Positions 48,627-57,029 of a DNA stretch of 64,000 nt are shown here, in pieces; within the stretch, counting starts at the first letter, position 1; each line of letters begins with the position of its first letter. The position numbers were made by a program, and so were the translations under genes. Under the pieces are notes generated by a model. It worked only from the letters and a program-made list of their open reading frames with translations. It had not been told where the DNA came from and did not search any database. The stretch covers positions 62,001 through 126,000 of the forward strand of contig NZ_JAHLQH010000036.1 in the NCBI RefSeq assembly GCF_018918325.1, read 5' to 3'. The stretch is from Clostridium sp. MSJ-8. GTDB lineage: Bacteria; Bacillota; Clostridia; Clostridiales; Clostridiaceae.

Positions 48627-48832
48627 ATTAGTATCAATATTATATGTTTTCATAAATGGCATAATTTCATTAAGTATTTCTAAGATAATAAAAAAAGTAA
48701 AGATGCCTAAATGCTATAAACTCGCTAAAGCTCAGACAGTATAGCATTTTAAACGGCATCTTTATTTTTTATTATAAGAAATACTAAAATTCATTATGAA
48801 GATTTATTCAAAGCAATAATATTGATACTAAT
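48627..48832 (+). repeat. 206-bp imperfect palindrome around a terminator
   Basis: The arms ATTAGTATCAATATTAT (48627-48643) and ATAATATTGATACTAAT (48816-48832) are inverse copies. Between them the pairing continues through AAGTATTTCT / AGAAATACT into the terminator stem at 48699-48763, so about 80-90 bases on each side pair with gaps. A further copy of the left arm (AATGATTAGTATCAATATTA) occurs at 48431-48450. It resembles a MITE-type element or a long structured RNA. It makes up most of the gap 48433-48790 after the methyltransferase gene. Confidence 0.65.
48699..48770 (+). terminator. Terminator with nested hairpin, centre of the palindrome
   Basis: Outer stem AAAGATGCC (48699-48707) / GGCATCTTT (48755-48763); inner stem AAATGCTATA (48709-48718) / TATAGCATTT (48740-48749); loop ACTCGCTAAAGCTCAGACAG; T-run after. 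Same design as 41021 and 62661. Confidence 0.75.
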
Positions 48833-49199
48833 TAAGAAAATTATAATATTAACGTTATTAAACAACATTGGATTTTTCATTATCAACATTTACTTAAATC
48901 AATAATTTGATATTAATTAACTGAAAAGATAAGTAATCAAAAAAAGATTAATTCAATAATTTTTTTGCTAGAAATTCTGAAGCCTTAAGATACTTTCAGA
49001 CAATACAGATATACTAAAATAACCATAACGCTTAAATAATTAAAATATAATAAGCTTAGTGGAAGTTAACCATTATTGTTAGGATTAGAATTATAGGTAG
49101 ATATAAAATAATATAACCATGAAGAATTAAAGGCTAGTAAGATTAGTATGGAACAATCGGTTACTGCAACTAATGCTATTATATTTTAATTATAAACAT
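48791..49199 (+). repeat. ~412-bp direct repeat, unit 1
   Basis: Begins TCATTATGAAGATTTATTCA and ends near CTATTATATTTTAATTATAA. About 409 bases. Nearly identical to unit 2. No open frame of interest on either strand. Confidence 0.85.
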
Positions 49200-49613
49200 T
49201 CATTATGAAGATTTATTCAAAGCAATAATATTGATACTAATTAAGAAAATCATAATATTAACGTTAAAAAAATAACATTGGATTTTTTATTATCAATATT
49301 TACTTAAATCATTAATAATTTTGATATTAATTAACTGAAAAGATAAGTGATTAAAAAAAGATTAATTCAATAATTTTTTTGCTAGAAATTCTGAAGCCTT
49401 AAGATACTTTCAGACAATACAGATATACTAAAATAACCATAACGCTTAAATAATTAAAATATAATAAGCTTAGTGGAAGTTAACCATTATTGTTAGGATT
49501 AGAATTATAGGTAGATATAAAATAATATAACCATGAAGAATTAAAGGCTAGTAAGATTAGTATGGAACAATCGGTTACTGCAACTAATGCTATTATATTT
49601 TAATTATAAACAT
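49200..49613 (+). repeat. ~412-bp direct repeat, unit 2
   Basis: Same start and end as unit 1, 414 bases, with few changes (ATTAATAATTTTGA gains a few bases compared with unit 1). Shares the stretch GCTAGAAATTCTGAAGCCTT with unit 1 and, in part, with the partial unit at 51240. Confidence 0.85.
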
Positions 49614-50025
49614 TCATTATGAAGATTTATTCAAAGCAATAATATTGATACTAATTAAGAAAATCATAATATTAACGTTAAAAAAATAACATTGGATTTT
49701 TTATTATCAATATTTACTTAAATCATTAATAATTTTGATATTAATTAACTGAAAAGATAAGTGATTAAAAAATAAATAAAGTCAATAATTTTTTAATTAG
49801 AAATACATATAACTTAAGATACTTGATGACAATATAGATATAGTAAAAATCAACATAATGCTTAAATAATTAAAATATAATAAGATTAGTGGAAGTAACC
49901 ATTATTGTTAAGGTTAGAATTATAGGTAGATATAGAATAATATAACCATGAAGAATTACAGATTAGTATAAATAATAAGGAATAATCGGTTACTGTAACT
50001 AATACTATTATATTTTAATTATAAA
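49614..50025 (+). repeat. ~412-bp direct repeat, unit 3 (diverged second half)
   Basis: The first 150 bases match unit 2. The second half has diverged (AGAAATACATATAACTTAAG in place of AGAAATTCTGAAGCCTTAAG). It is closer to the partial unit after the Rpn gene, sharing GGAAGTAACCATTATTGTTA and ATTAGTATAAATAATA. The stretch 50026-50154 before the gene has no clear feature besides the ribosome binding site. Confidence 0.8.
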
Positions 50026-50154
50026 ACTGCTTTGTGAAATCAATATCATTCTATTTTAATATGCTATTCTATTTTAATTGATATTAATGAATAATTCTGT
50101 ATAATTAAGGACATAATAAACAAATGAAAAAGAAATTTATAGGAGCAGGAAGAC

Positions 50155-51228
50155 ATGACAAAAGAATATAATAGAGACATATATCATTTACATGACAAGA
50201 GCTACAAGGATTTATATTCTAAGAAAGAAATAGCAGCAGACTTATTTAAGAACATAATAAAGACCGAATGGGCGCAGCATATAGATGCAGATAAATTAAC
50301 TCTAGTGAATAAGTCCTATGTAACATCAGATTATGAGGAAACAGAATGTGATATAGTATATACAGCAGAGATAGAAGGAACTGAGATGATATTCTATATA
50401 CTTTTAGAATTTCAATCAAGAGTAGATTATACTATGCCACTGAGGTTATTATTTTATATGACAGAGATACTTAGAGAATATTCCAAGAATGCTAACCATA
50501 AGAAACATGATAGAACAATGAAAATACCAGCTGTAATACCAATAGTATTATATAATGGAGAAAAGGTATGGGATGTTCCAAAAGAGTTTAGAAAGATAAT
50601 ATATAAAGAAAAATTATTTGGTGATGGATTAATTAATTTTACTTATGATATTATAGATGTAAATAATGACTTAGATAAAGAAGAATTAATAAATAGTAAT
50701 AATGTATCTTCTGCTATATTTCTGTTAGATCAGAAGATTGATGCAATAGAATTTCTAAATAGAATCCAGGCTATAGCACTGTTTTTTAGTGAATTAAGTG
50801 AAGTTGAAACCAAGGCATTAAAACATTGGATAAGAAATACAGTAGAGAATAGATTAGCAGAAGTAGCAATAGATATATTGGAAGCTGATAGGGAGGATGT
50901 GGAACTTATGGTAGCAAATAATGCTTTTATACTAAAAGATATGAGAGAAAAATCTAAAGCAGAAGGCAAAATAGAAGGTAGAGAGGAAGGAATAAAAGAA
51001 GGTAGAATAGAAGGTAAAGCAGAGGGAAGAGCGGAAGGAATAAAAGAAGGGATAAAAGAAGGATTAAAAGAAGGATTAAAAGAAGGAATAAAAAAAGGGG
51101 TGAGAGAAGGAAAAATAGAATCAGCAATTAATTTGTTTGAATTAGGAGTGCCTATTGAGACGGTTATAAAAGCTACTGGTTTATCAGAAGAAGAAATAAA
51201 GAAAGCTCTTCAAAATAAAAATAGATAA
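50155..51228 (+). CDS. Rpn-family PD-(D/E)XK nuclease / putative transposase, 357 aa
   Basis: Belongs to the recombination-promoting nuclease (Rpn, transposase_31/DUF4351-type) group. The start YHLHDKSYKDLYSKKEIAAD is typical. The PD-(D/E)XK core is visible as ETECDIVY near residues 63-70 and FYILLEFQS near 81-89 (E-x-Q form), followed by the helix RLLFYMTEILREYSKN and PAVIPIVLYNGEKVW. The C-terminal third is a coiled region with an array of EGxKEG units at about residues 264-320 (EGIKEGIKEGLKEGLKEG), then an HTH-like end (ELGVPIETVIKATGLSEEEI). The unit repeats at DNA level. Rpn proteins are DNA nucleases tied to recombination and phage defence. It is flanked by repeat units that extend on both sides. 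Confidence 0.88.
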   Translation: MTKEYNRDIYHLHDKSYKDLYSKKEIAADLFKNIIKTEWAQHIDADKLTLVNKSYVTSDYEETECDIVYTAEIEGTEMIFYILLEFQSRVDYTMPLRLLFYMTEILREYSKNANHKKHDRTMKIPAVIPIVLYNGEKVWDVPKEFRKIIYKEKLFGDGLINFTYDIIDVNNDLDKEELINSNNVSSAIFLLDQKIDAIEFLNRIQAIALFFSELSEVETKALKHWIRNTVENRLAEVAIDILEADREDVELMVANNAFILKDMREKSKAEGKIEGREEGIKEGRIEGKAEGRAEGIKEGIKEGLKEGLKEGIKKGVREGKIESAINLFELGVPIETVIKATGLSEEEIKKALQNKNR

Positions 51229-51239
51229 ATTCATTTGAT

Positions 51240-51463
51240 AGAAATTCTGAAGCCATAAGATACTTGCTGACAATATGGATATAGTAGAAATCACCATAAC
51301 GTTTGAATAATTAAAATATAATAAGCTTAGTGGAAGTAACCATTATTGTTAGGGTTAGAATTATAGGTAGATATAGAATAATATAACCATGATAAATTAA
51401 AGATTAGTATAAATAATATGGAACAATCAGGTTACTGAAACTAATGCTATTATATTTTAATTT
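51240..51463 (+). repeat. Partial ~412-bp repeat after the Rpn gene
   Basis: Matches the second half of the units upstream (GAAATTCTGAAGCCATAAG to CTATTATATTTTAATTT), in the same orientation. It resembles unit 3 in several shared changes. It ends 12 bases before the stop of the MATE gene on the other strand. Confidence 0.8.
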
Positions 51464-51474
51464 GTCTCACTATT

Positions 51475-52830
51475 TTAATTACTAATTCTAGTAACATCAT
51501 TGAGCCATTTATAAGATTTAAATCTATAAAGCACTATTGGAATTTTAACAACTTCATCAGAAAGTAATATTATGTATACTATAGGAACACTCCATTTTAA
51601 ACAAAAGGCAGCTATAGCTCCTAACAGAATAGAAAAACACCACATAAATGTAGCATCTATAAACAATCCAAACTTGGTATCTCCACCAGCTCTAAAAATT
51701 CCTACAACCATTGTTGTATTAAATGATTGACACAATACAAAGTAAGACATTACAAACATCATAATACTTAAGTATCCCTTTGATAAGTCTGACAGATTCA
51801 TACCATGTAAAGCAATAGGTCTAACAATAAGAACAATAATAGAGGCAGCGATACCTGTAATTATACTTATTATTCCAAAAGAATGACCATATTCGTTAGC
51901 TTTTTTTAGATCATTTGCTCCAATAGCTTTACCTATCATTATGGCAGCAGCACTGGCAAATCCAAAAGAAACGACAGTTGCTAATTGTCTTGTAACTTGT
52001 GCAACTGAATTAGCGGCAGCAGCAGCACTACCTAGTTGTCCAATTATTGCTGCATTTACCGAAGTACCTAATCCCCATAATAATTCATTTATTGTGACTG
52101 GAATTGAATACTTAATAAAGTCTTTGAATAAAAGATGATTTACCTTAAATAAGTATTTAAATCTTACTTTTATATGCTTATTTCTAAAATGCGAATAGAA
52201 TATAATAGCTATCACTTCAAATACTCTAGCCATTACAGTTGAAATTGCTGCACCTTGTACTCCAAGTGCAGGGAAAAATAACTTTCCATATATAAACATA
52301 TAATTAAATATAATGTTGATAAGTAATGAAATAGAATATATAGCTGTGGATATTTTTACCTTTTCAACACTACGCATAATATTCAAGTATACTAATGATA
52401 TACTTGAAAAGATATATGAAAAACAAACAATTCTTAAATATTTACTACCTTCTACAATAACATCATTATCAGAAGAAAATAGTGACATGAGTGTTTCTGG
52501 AATACAAAAAGTGATAATGGTAAAAGTTATAGAAACTATAAGCCCTAATCTTAAAGAAACTCCTAGGATTTGTTCTATTGAATTTGTATCCTTTTTCCCC
52601 CAATATTGTGCAGTTAACACTGAGGCACCAGATGTTATACCGAAAAAAATAAGTGTCATAATAAAATTGATTTGACCGCCTAGAGAAGCACCTGATAATG
52701 CAGTTTCATTTAAGTTACCTAACATAATAACATCAGCTGAAGTTACTCCTACATTAATAAGATTTTGAAGAGATAGAGGAATAACTAATGCTAAAGCCAT
52801 CTTTAAAAAATTTTTGTTTATTTTATTCAT
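51475..52830 (-). CDS. MATE-family multidrug/Na+ antiporter, 451 aa
   Basis: A polytopic membrane protein of about twelve helices in two similar halves. The first helix region reads MALALVIPLSLQNLINVG with P-x-x-L-Q-N, then TSADVIMLGNLNETALSGAS, both typical of MATE efflux pumps (NorM/DinF lines). The second half has VTINELLWGLGTSVNAAIIG. It exchanges Na+ or H+ for drugs or metabolites at the cytoplasmic membrane. It is the only convincing gene on this strand, divergent from the L,D-transpeptidase gene, with a 130-base shared upstream region. Its ATG follows GAGGTATA. The substrate cannot be judged. Confidence 0.92.
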   Translation of the reverse strand: MNKINKNFLKMALALVIPLSLQNLINVGVTSADVIMLGNLNETALSGASLGGQINFIMTLIFFGITSGASVLTAQYWGKKDTNSIEQILGVSLRLGLIVSITFTIITFCIPETLMSLFSSDNDVIVEGSKYLRIVCFSYIFSSISLVYLNIMRSVEKVKISTAIYSISLLINIIFNYMFIYGKLFFPALGVQGAAISTVMARVFEVIAIIFYSHFRNKHIKVRFKYLFKVNHLLFKDFIKYSIPVTINELLWGLGTSVNAAIIGQLGSAAAAANSVAQVTRQLATVVSFGFASAAAIMIGKAIGANDLKKANEYGHSFGIISIITGIAASIIVLIVRPIALHGMNLSDLSKGYLSIMMFVMSYFVLCQSFNTTMVVGIFRAGGDTKFGLFIDATFMWCFSILLGAIAAFCLKWSVPIVYIILLSDEVVKIPIVLYRFKSYKWLNDVTRISN

Positions 52831-52960
52831 AAAAATATACCTCGTCTATGTAGTTGATTACCATATCTTATAATAGCAAAGACAAAAAAAGTAATCAACT
52901 ATAAGAATTTTATGGTAAAAATTTACAATTGTGTTATAATTGTATGGGGAGGGAAAGGAT

Positions 52961-54331
52961 ATGAAGGGTATAAAAAGAAAAAAGGGCTTGAAAGGATTGA
53001 TAATAACCTTTATTACAATTTTATTTATGTATGGAGCAATATCTCTATATTTTATGGATCGATTCTATTTTGGTTCAGAAGTAAATAATATAAGTGTTGC
53101 TGGAAAAACTATAGAAGAAGCACAAGATACAATAGATGGAGAGTTAGAAAAATATACATTGAAGATAATTGAGAGAAATAATAAAAGCGATATTATCAAT
53201 GGTCAGGATATTTTATTAATAAGTAATTCCAATAATAGTATAGATAAAATAAAAGAGGAACAAAAGTCTTATAAGTGGATATCTTCATTATTTAAAAATC
53301 ATTCTTCGGAAGTATTTGATTTAATAAGTTATGATGAATCTAAACTAGATGAAGTTATTGAAGGATTAAATTGCTTTAAAGAGGAGAATATAATCAATTA
53401 TGAGAATCCAAGTTATGAATATGTTAATGGAGAATATAAGATCATAGATGAGGTAAAGGGAGCAGTAGTAAATAAAGAAAAATTAAAAAAAGCAATAAAA
53501 GAAGCCATAAATAAGGGGAAAAATGAAGTTAATATTGAAAAATGTTATGATGGTCCAAAGTACAATAAGAATTCAAAGCAAGTTATAAAGACTAGAGATG
53601 AATTAAATAGATATGTATCATCAAATATTACAATAAAAAAAGGCGATAAAGAGATGAATATCAATTCAGATATTATAAAAGATTGGCTTAGTGTAGATGA
53701 GAACCTAAATGTAATTATAGATAAAGAAAAAATAGCGGAATATGTATTTTCTATTTCAGATTGTTTTAATACAGTTGGTAAAGCAAGAGAATTTAAAAAT
53801 TCTTATGGAAATATAATTCAAGTGTCTGGTGGAACTTATGGATGGTTAATAGACAAAGAAGAAGAAACTGATCAGATTATAAGTTATATAAAAGAAGGGA
53901 AAAAACAAGAAGTAGAACCTGCATTTTATCAGAAAGCATTAAGTTATGAAGGAAATGATATAGGAAATACCTATGTGGAGATAAGTTTAGCTAATCAGCA
54001 CTTATGGTTTTATAAAGATGGAACTCTTATTGTGGAAGGTGATGTGGTGACTGGTAATGTAGCTAATAATTGTGCTACACCAGCTGGAGTGTATTTCTTG
54101 GCATACAAAGAGAGAAATGCTGTGCTTAGAGGAGAAGGGTATGAATCCAATGTATCATTTTGGATGCCTTTTAATAACGGAATTGGCATACATGATGCAA
54201 CATGGAGAGGTGCATTTGGAGGACAGATATATATGAATGGAGGATCTCATGGATGTGTTAATGCTCCATATAACTTAGCTAATACTATATTTAATAATAT
54301 AGAAGCAGGAATGCCTATTATTTGCTATTAA
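52961..54331 (+). CDS. L,D-transpeptidase with peptidoglycan-binding domain, 456 aa
   Basis: ATG 52961 follows GGGGAGGG; a TTG 7 codons earlier is not needed. One N-terminal membrane helix (GLIITFITILFMYGAISLYF) anchors it facing outwards. The middle (about 35-310) has two copies of the YkuD-associated peptidoglycan-binding pattern, the second ending VSGGTYGWLIDKEEETDQII. The catalytic YkuD domain at the end shows IGIHDATWRGAFGG and SHGCVNAP with the nucleophile Cys at about residue 432. It makes 3-3 crosslinks in the cell wall, independent of penicillin-binding proteins. A -10-like TATAAT lies at 52935-52940, but I found no well-placed -35 box. Confidence 0.92.
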   Translation: MKGIKRKKGLKGLIITFITILFMYGAISLYFMDRFYFGSEVNNISVAGKTIEEAQDTIDGELEKYTLKIIERNNKSDIINGQDILLISNSNNSIDKIKEEQKSYKWISSLFKNHSSEVFDLISYDESKLDEVIEGLNCFKEENIINYENPSYEYVNGEYKIIDEVKGAVVNKEKLKKAIKEAINKGKNEVNIEKCYDGPKYNKNSKQVIKTRDELNRYVSSNITIKKGDKEMNINSDIIKDWLSVDENLNVIIDKEKIAEYVFSISDCFNTVGKAREFKNSYGNIIQVSGGTYGWLIDKEEETDQIISYIKEGKKQEVEPAFYQKALSYEGNDIGNTYVEISLANQHLWFYKDGTLIVEGDVVTGNVANNCATPAGVYFLAYKERNAVLRGEGYESNVSFWMPFNNGIGIHDATWRGAFGGQIYMNGGSHGCVNAPYNLANTIFNNIEAGMPIICY

Positions 54332-54365
54332 AATGTATGTAATGTATAATTATTGTGTTTTGGCT

Positions 54366-54388
54366 CAAGCTAAGTATTGCTTAGCTTG
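54366..54388 (+). other. Perfect hairpin between transpeptidase and transporter genes
   Basis: CAAGCTAAG (54366-54374) / CTTAGCTTG (54380-54388), 5-base loop. A T-run is lacking (GTAATAATTATA follows), so it is a weak terminator or a different signal. Confidence 0.5.
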
Positions 54389-54420
54389 GTAATAATTATA
54401 TTTAATAAGAAGGTTTTACA

Positions 54421-55338
54421 ATGGATGAGAAATTTTATAAGAAGAACAGTAATATATTTATTCTAGCGGTTATAGCATGTTTATTGTGGGGAAGTGCGTA
54501 TCCTTCTATTAAGATAGGATATAAATTATTTTCTATAGAAGCAGGAGATGTGTATTCTAAACTAGTTTTTGCAGGATATAGATTTTTTATAGCAGGGCTT
54601 ATAGTGATTATTTATAAGATTATTAGAGATAAAAAGGCTTTTAAGTTAAATAAAAAAGCTATATTACAATTAATAATTTTGGGAATAATTCAAACAAGTC
54701 TTCAATACACATTTTTTTATATTGGATTGGCGTATACAACTGGTGTAAGTGGATCAGTTATAAATGGTACTGGAACGTTTTTTAGTATAATATTTGCTCA
54801 TTTTATATATAAGAATGACAAAATTACTAAAGGTAAGATTATAGGTTGTATTATGGGATTTATAGGTGTGTTATTAGTTAGTTTAGAAGGGGGCAATACA
54901 GCTATTAGTAATAAAATATTAATAGGAGATATATGCGTTTTATTATCTACCATAATGGCTTCTATTGCTAATATATACAGTAAGAAAGTAGCTCAAGATA
55001 TTGATCCAGCTATAGTTACAGGATTTCAATTATCTATAGGTGGCATTATTCTTCTTGTTACAGGATATGTTTTTGGTGGAAAATTAATAATATATTCTAT
55101 TAGTTCAATAGTACTTCTTATATATATGGCACTTATTTCATCAGTTGCTTTTTTAGTGTGGACTCAATTATTAAAGTATAACAAAGTTAGTAAAATTGCA
55201 TTATTTAACTTTTTGATTCCTGTATTTGGAACAATATTATCTGGAATATTTTTAGGTGAGAATATTTTTAGAATTAATGTATTATTGGCAATTATATTAG
55301 TTTCATTTGGAATTGCTCTAGCTAATATAGAAAAATAA
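54421..55338 (+). CDS. EamA/DMT-family transporter, 305 aa
   Basis: Ten hydrophobic helices in two EamA halves, starting with FILAVIACLLWGSAYPSIKI (W-G-S/x-x-[YF]-P pattern) and, at the second half, IGDICVLLSTIMASIANIYS. Near the end there is LIPVFGTILSGIFLGENIF, the family's P-x-x-x-x-x-x-G-x-x-x-L-G-E. It would export or import small metabolites such as amino acids or nucleotide products. The start ATG follows AGAAGG. It stands alone before the SCIFF unit. Confidence 0.9.
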   Translation: MDEKFYKKNSNIFILAVIACLLWGSAYPSIKIGYKLFSIEAGDVYSKLVFAGYRFFIAGLIVIIYKIIRDKKAFKLNKKAILQLIILGIIQTSLQYTFFYIGLAYTTGVSGSVINGTGTFFSIIFAHFIYKNDKITKGKIIGCIMGFIGVLLVSLEGGNTAISNKILIGDICVLLSTIMASIANIYSKKVAQDIDPAIVTGFQLSIGGIILLVTGYVFGGKLIIYSISSIVLLIYMALISSVAFLVWTQLLKYNKVSKIALFNFLIPVFGTILSGIFLGENIFRINVLLAIILVSFGIALANIEK

Positions 55339-55349
55339 TATTAATAAAT

Positions 55350-55361
55350 TTGTTATAACAA
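55350..55361 (+). promoter_or_regulatory. Palindrome TTGTTATAACAA upstream of the SCIFF gene
   Basis: A perfect 12-bp palindrome 64 bases before the SCIFF start. A TATAAT is at 55386-55391 with only a poor -35 box (TTATCA, 18-base spacing). Could be an operator or chance in AT-rich DNA. Confidence 0.3.
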
Positions 55362-55424
55362 TTATCAATTGAAAAAGATATGTGTTATAATGTTTAAGAA
55401 AAAAGGTAAGATGGAGGTGTCATG

Positions 55425-55565
55425 ATGAAACATATTAAAACAGTTAACAAGACTAATATAAAAAACAGCTTATGTAAACCTGGTTGTAAAGAATGTGCTA
55501 ATTCTTGTCAATCAGCTTGCAAGACATCTTGTACAGTCGCAAACTTAGAGTGCGAAAACAACTAA
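55425..55565 (+). CDS. scfA: SCIFF ribosomal peptide precursor, 46 aa
   Basis: A six-Cys-in-forty-five (SCIFF) RiPP precursor. It starts MKHIKTVNKTNIKNSL and ends in a cysteine-rich core with Cys17, 21, 24, 28, 32, 36 and 43 (NSCQSACKTSCTV is the family core). There are seven Cys here, one more (Cys17) than the family name suggests. GGAGG at 55413-55417 with 7-base spacing supports ATG 55425 over 55422. The partner maturase follows after a terminator. Product: a thioether-crosslinked (ranthipeptide-type) peptide; in clostridia these have been linked to quorum-type signalling. Confidence 0.93.
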   Translation: MKHIKTVNKTNIKNSLCKPGCKECANSCQSACKTSCTVANLECENN

Positions 55566-55570
55566 TTATT

Positions 55571-55600
55571 AAAGGCAGTACTTAAAAATACTGCCTTTTT
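55571..55600 (+). terminator. Terminator between SCIFF peptide and maturase
   Basis: Perfect 10-bp stem AAAGGCAGTA (55571-55580) / TACTGCCTTT (55589-55598), then TT. It should reduce read-through, giving more peptide mRNA than maturase mRNA. Confidence 0.8.
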
Positions 55601-55639
55601 AAGAAACTAATAATTTTGAAGGGCAGGTCCGTATATATA

Positions 55640-57001
55640 ATGGCATTAATTCATAAATTTAAACAGGGAAATGATTATTTTGTATTAGATGTTAATTCTG
55701 GAGCAGTTCATGTAATTGATGAATTGGTTTATGACATATTAGATGATGAGAGATTAGAATCCAAAGAAAAAGTTATATCTAGATTACAAGAAAAATATGC
55801 ATCAAGAGACATAGAAGAGGCTTATGATGAAATAAAAGAATTAGCAGATGAAGAGATACTATATTCAGGAGATAGATATGAAGAAATAGCTCATTCATCA
55901 ATGGATGATAGAGATTACATAAAGGCTATATGCTTAAATATAATTCATGGATGTAATTTAAGATGTAAATATTGTTTTGCAGATGAAGGCGAATATAATG
56001 GACATAAAGGTGTTATGTCTGTTGATACAGCAAAGAAAGCTATAGATTATGTAATAAAGAGGAGTGGTCCTAGAAAAAACATAGAGATAGATTTATTTGG
56101 TGGAGAACCAACTATGATAATGGACACTGTAAAAGAGATAATACAATATGCTAGAGATAATGAAGCTAAATGGAAGAAGAATATTAGATTCACTATGACT
56201 ACTAATGCTACTCTTTTAACAGATGAGATGATGGATTACATGGATAAAGAGATGGGTAACATAATATTATCATTAGATGGAAGAAAAGAAGTAAATGATA
56301 AGGTTAGAATAAAAGTAGATGGAAGTGGATCATATGATGATATCCTACCTAATATCAAAAAGATGATATCTAAGAGAACTAAAGGCAAGACATATTATGT
56401 AAGAGGTACATTCACTAGAGAAAATACAGATTTCTATAATGATGTTGTTGCTATGCTTAATGAAGGATTTAGAGAAATATCTATAGAACCAGTTGTACTT
56501 GAAGATGGACATCCGTTAGCTTTGAGAGAAGAAGATTTGCCTACTATTTTTGATAATTATGACAAGTTATATAACGAAATGTTAAGAAGAAAGAAGGAAG
56601 GAGACGAATTCACTTTCTATCATTTTAATATAGATATACAAGGAGGACCTTGTGTATATAAGAGAATTTCTGGTTGTGGAGCTGGATTTGAATATGTAGC
56701 TATTACGCCACAAGGAGAAGTTTATCCTTGTCATCAATTTGTTGGAAGAGAAGAATATAAATTAGGTTCAGTATATGATGATACTTTTGATAAGGAATTA
56801 AGTAAAAAATTCAAGAAGGCTCATATATACAATAAACCAAAATGTAAGGAATGTTGGGCTAGATTCTATTGTAGTGGAGGATGTCAGGCTAACAATGTTA
56901 ACTTCAATGGAGATATGACTATACCATATGAAGTTGGTTGTAAAATGCAAAAGAAGAGAATAGAGTGTGCGATTGCATTAAAAGCAGCAGACGTTGAGTA
57001 A
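55640..57001 (+). CDS. scfB: SCIFF radical SAM maturase (SPASM), 453 aa
   Basis: Installs thioether links in the SCIFF peptide. ATG 55640 gives the family start MALIHKFKQGNDYFVLD; the upstream TTG does not. Residues 1-90 form the PqqD-like peptide-recognition (RRE) domain. The radical SAM cluster site is C105-x3-C109-x2-C112 in HGCNLRCKYCFADEG. The FGGEPT motif is present near 155. The C-terminal SPASM region has cysteines in GGPCVYKRISGCGAGF, YPCHQF and PKCKECWARFYCSGGC for two more Fe-S clusters. Length and order match family members. The M16 peptidase start overlaps its end. Confidence 0.95.
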   Translation: MALIHKFKQGNDYFVLDVNSGAVHVIDELVYDILDDERLESKEKVISRLQEKYASRDIEEAYDEIKELADEEILYSGDRYEEIAHSSMDDRDYIKAICLNIIHGCNLRCKYCFADEGEYNGHKGVMSVDTAKKAIDYVIKRSGPRKNIEIDLFGGEPTMIMDTVKEIIQYARDNEAKWKKNIRFTMTTNATLLTDEMMDYMDKEMGNIILSLDGRKEVNDKVRIKVDGSGSYDDILPNIKKMISKRTKGKTYYVRGTFTRENTDFYNDVVAMLNEGFREISIEPVVLEDGHPLALREEDLPTIFDNYDKLYNEMLRRKKEGDEFTFYHFNIDIQGGPCVYKRISGCGAGFEYVAITPQGEVYPCHQFVGREEYKLGSVYDDTFDKELSKKFKKAHIYNKPKCKECWARFYCSGGCQANNVNFNGDMTIPYEVGCKMQKKRIECAIALKAADVE

Positions 57002-57029
57002 TAATTTTCTAAAAGAGGTTGATAAGTAT

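Noticed and set aside
48791-50025. Repeat array that might be read as CRISPR
   Set aside because: Units are about 412 bp, without short repeats and unique spacers, and no cas genes are near.
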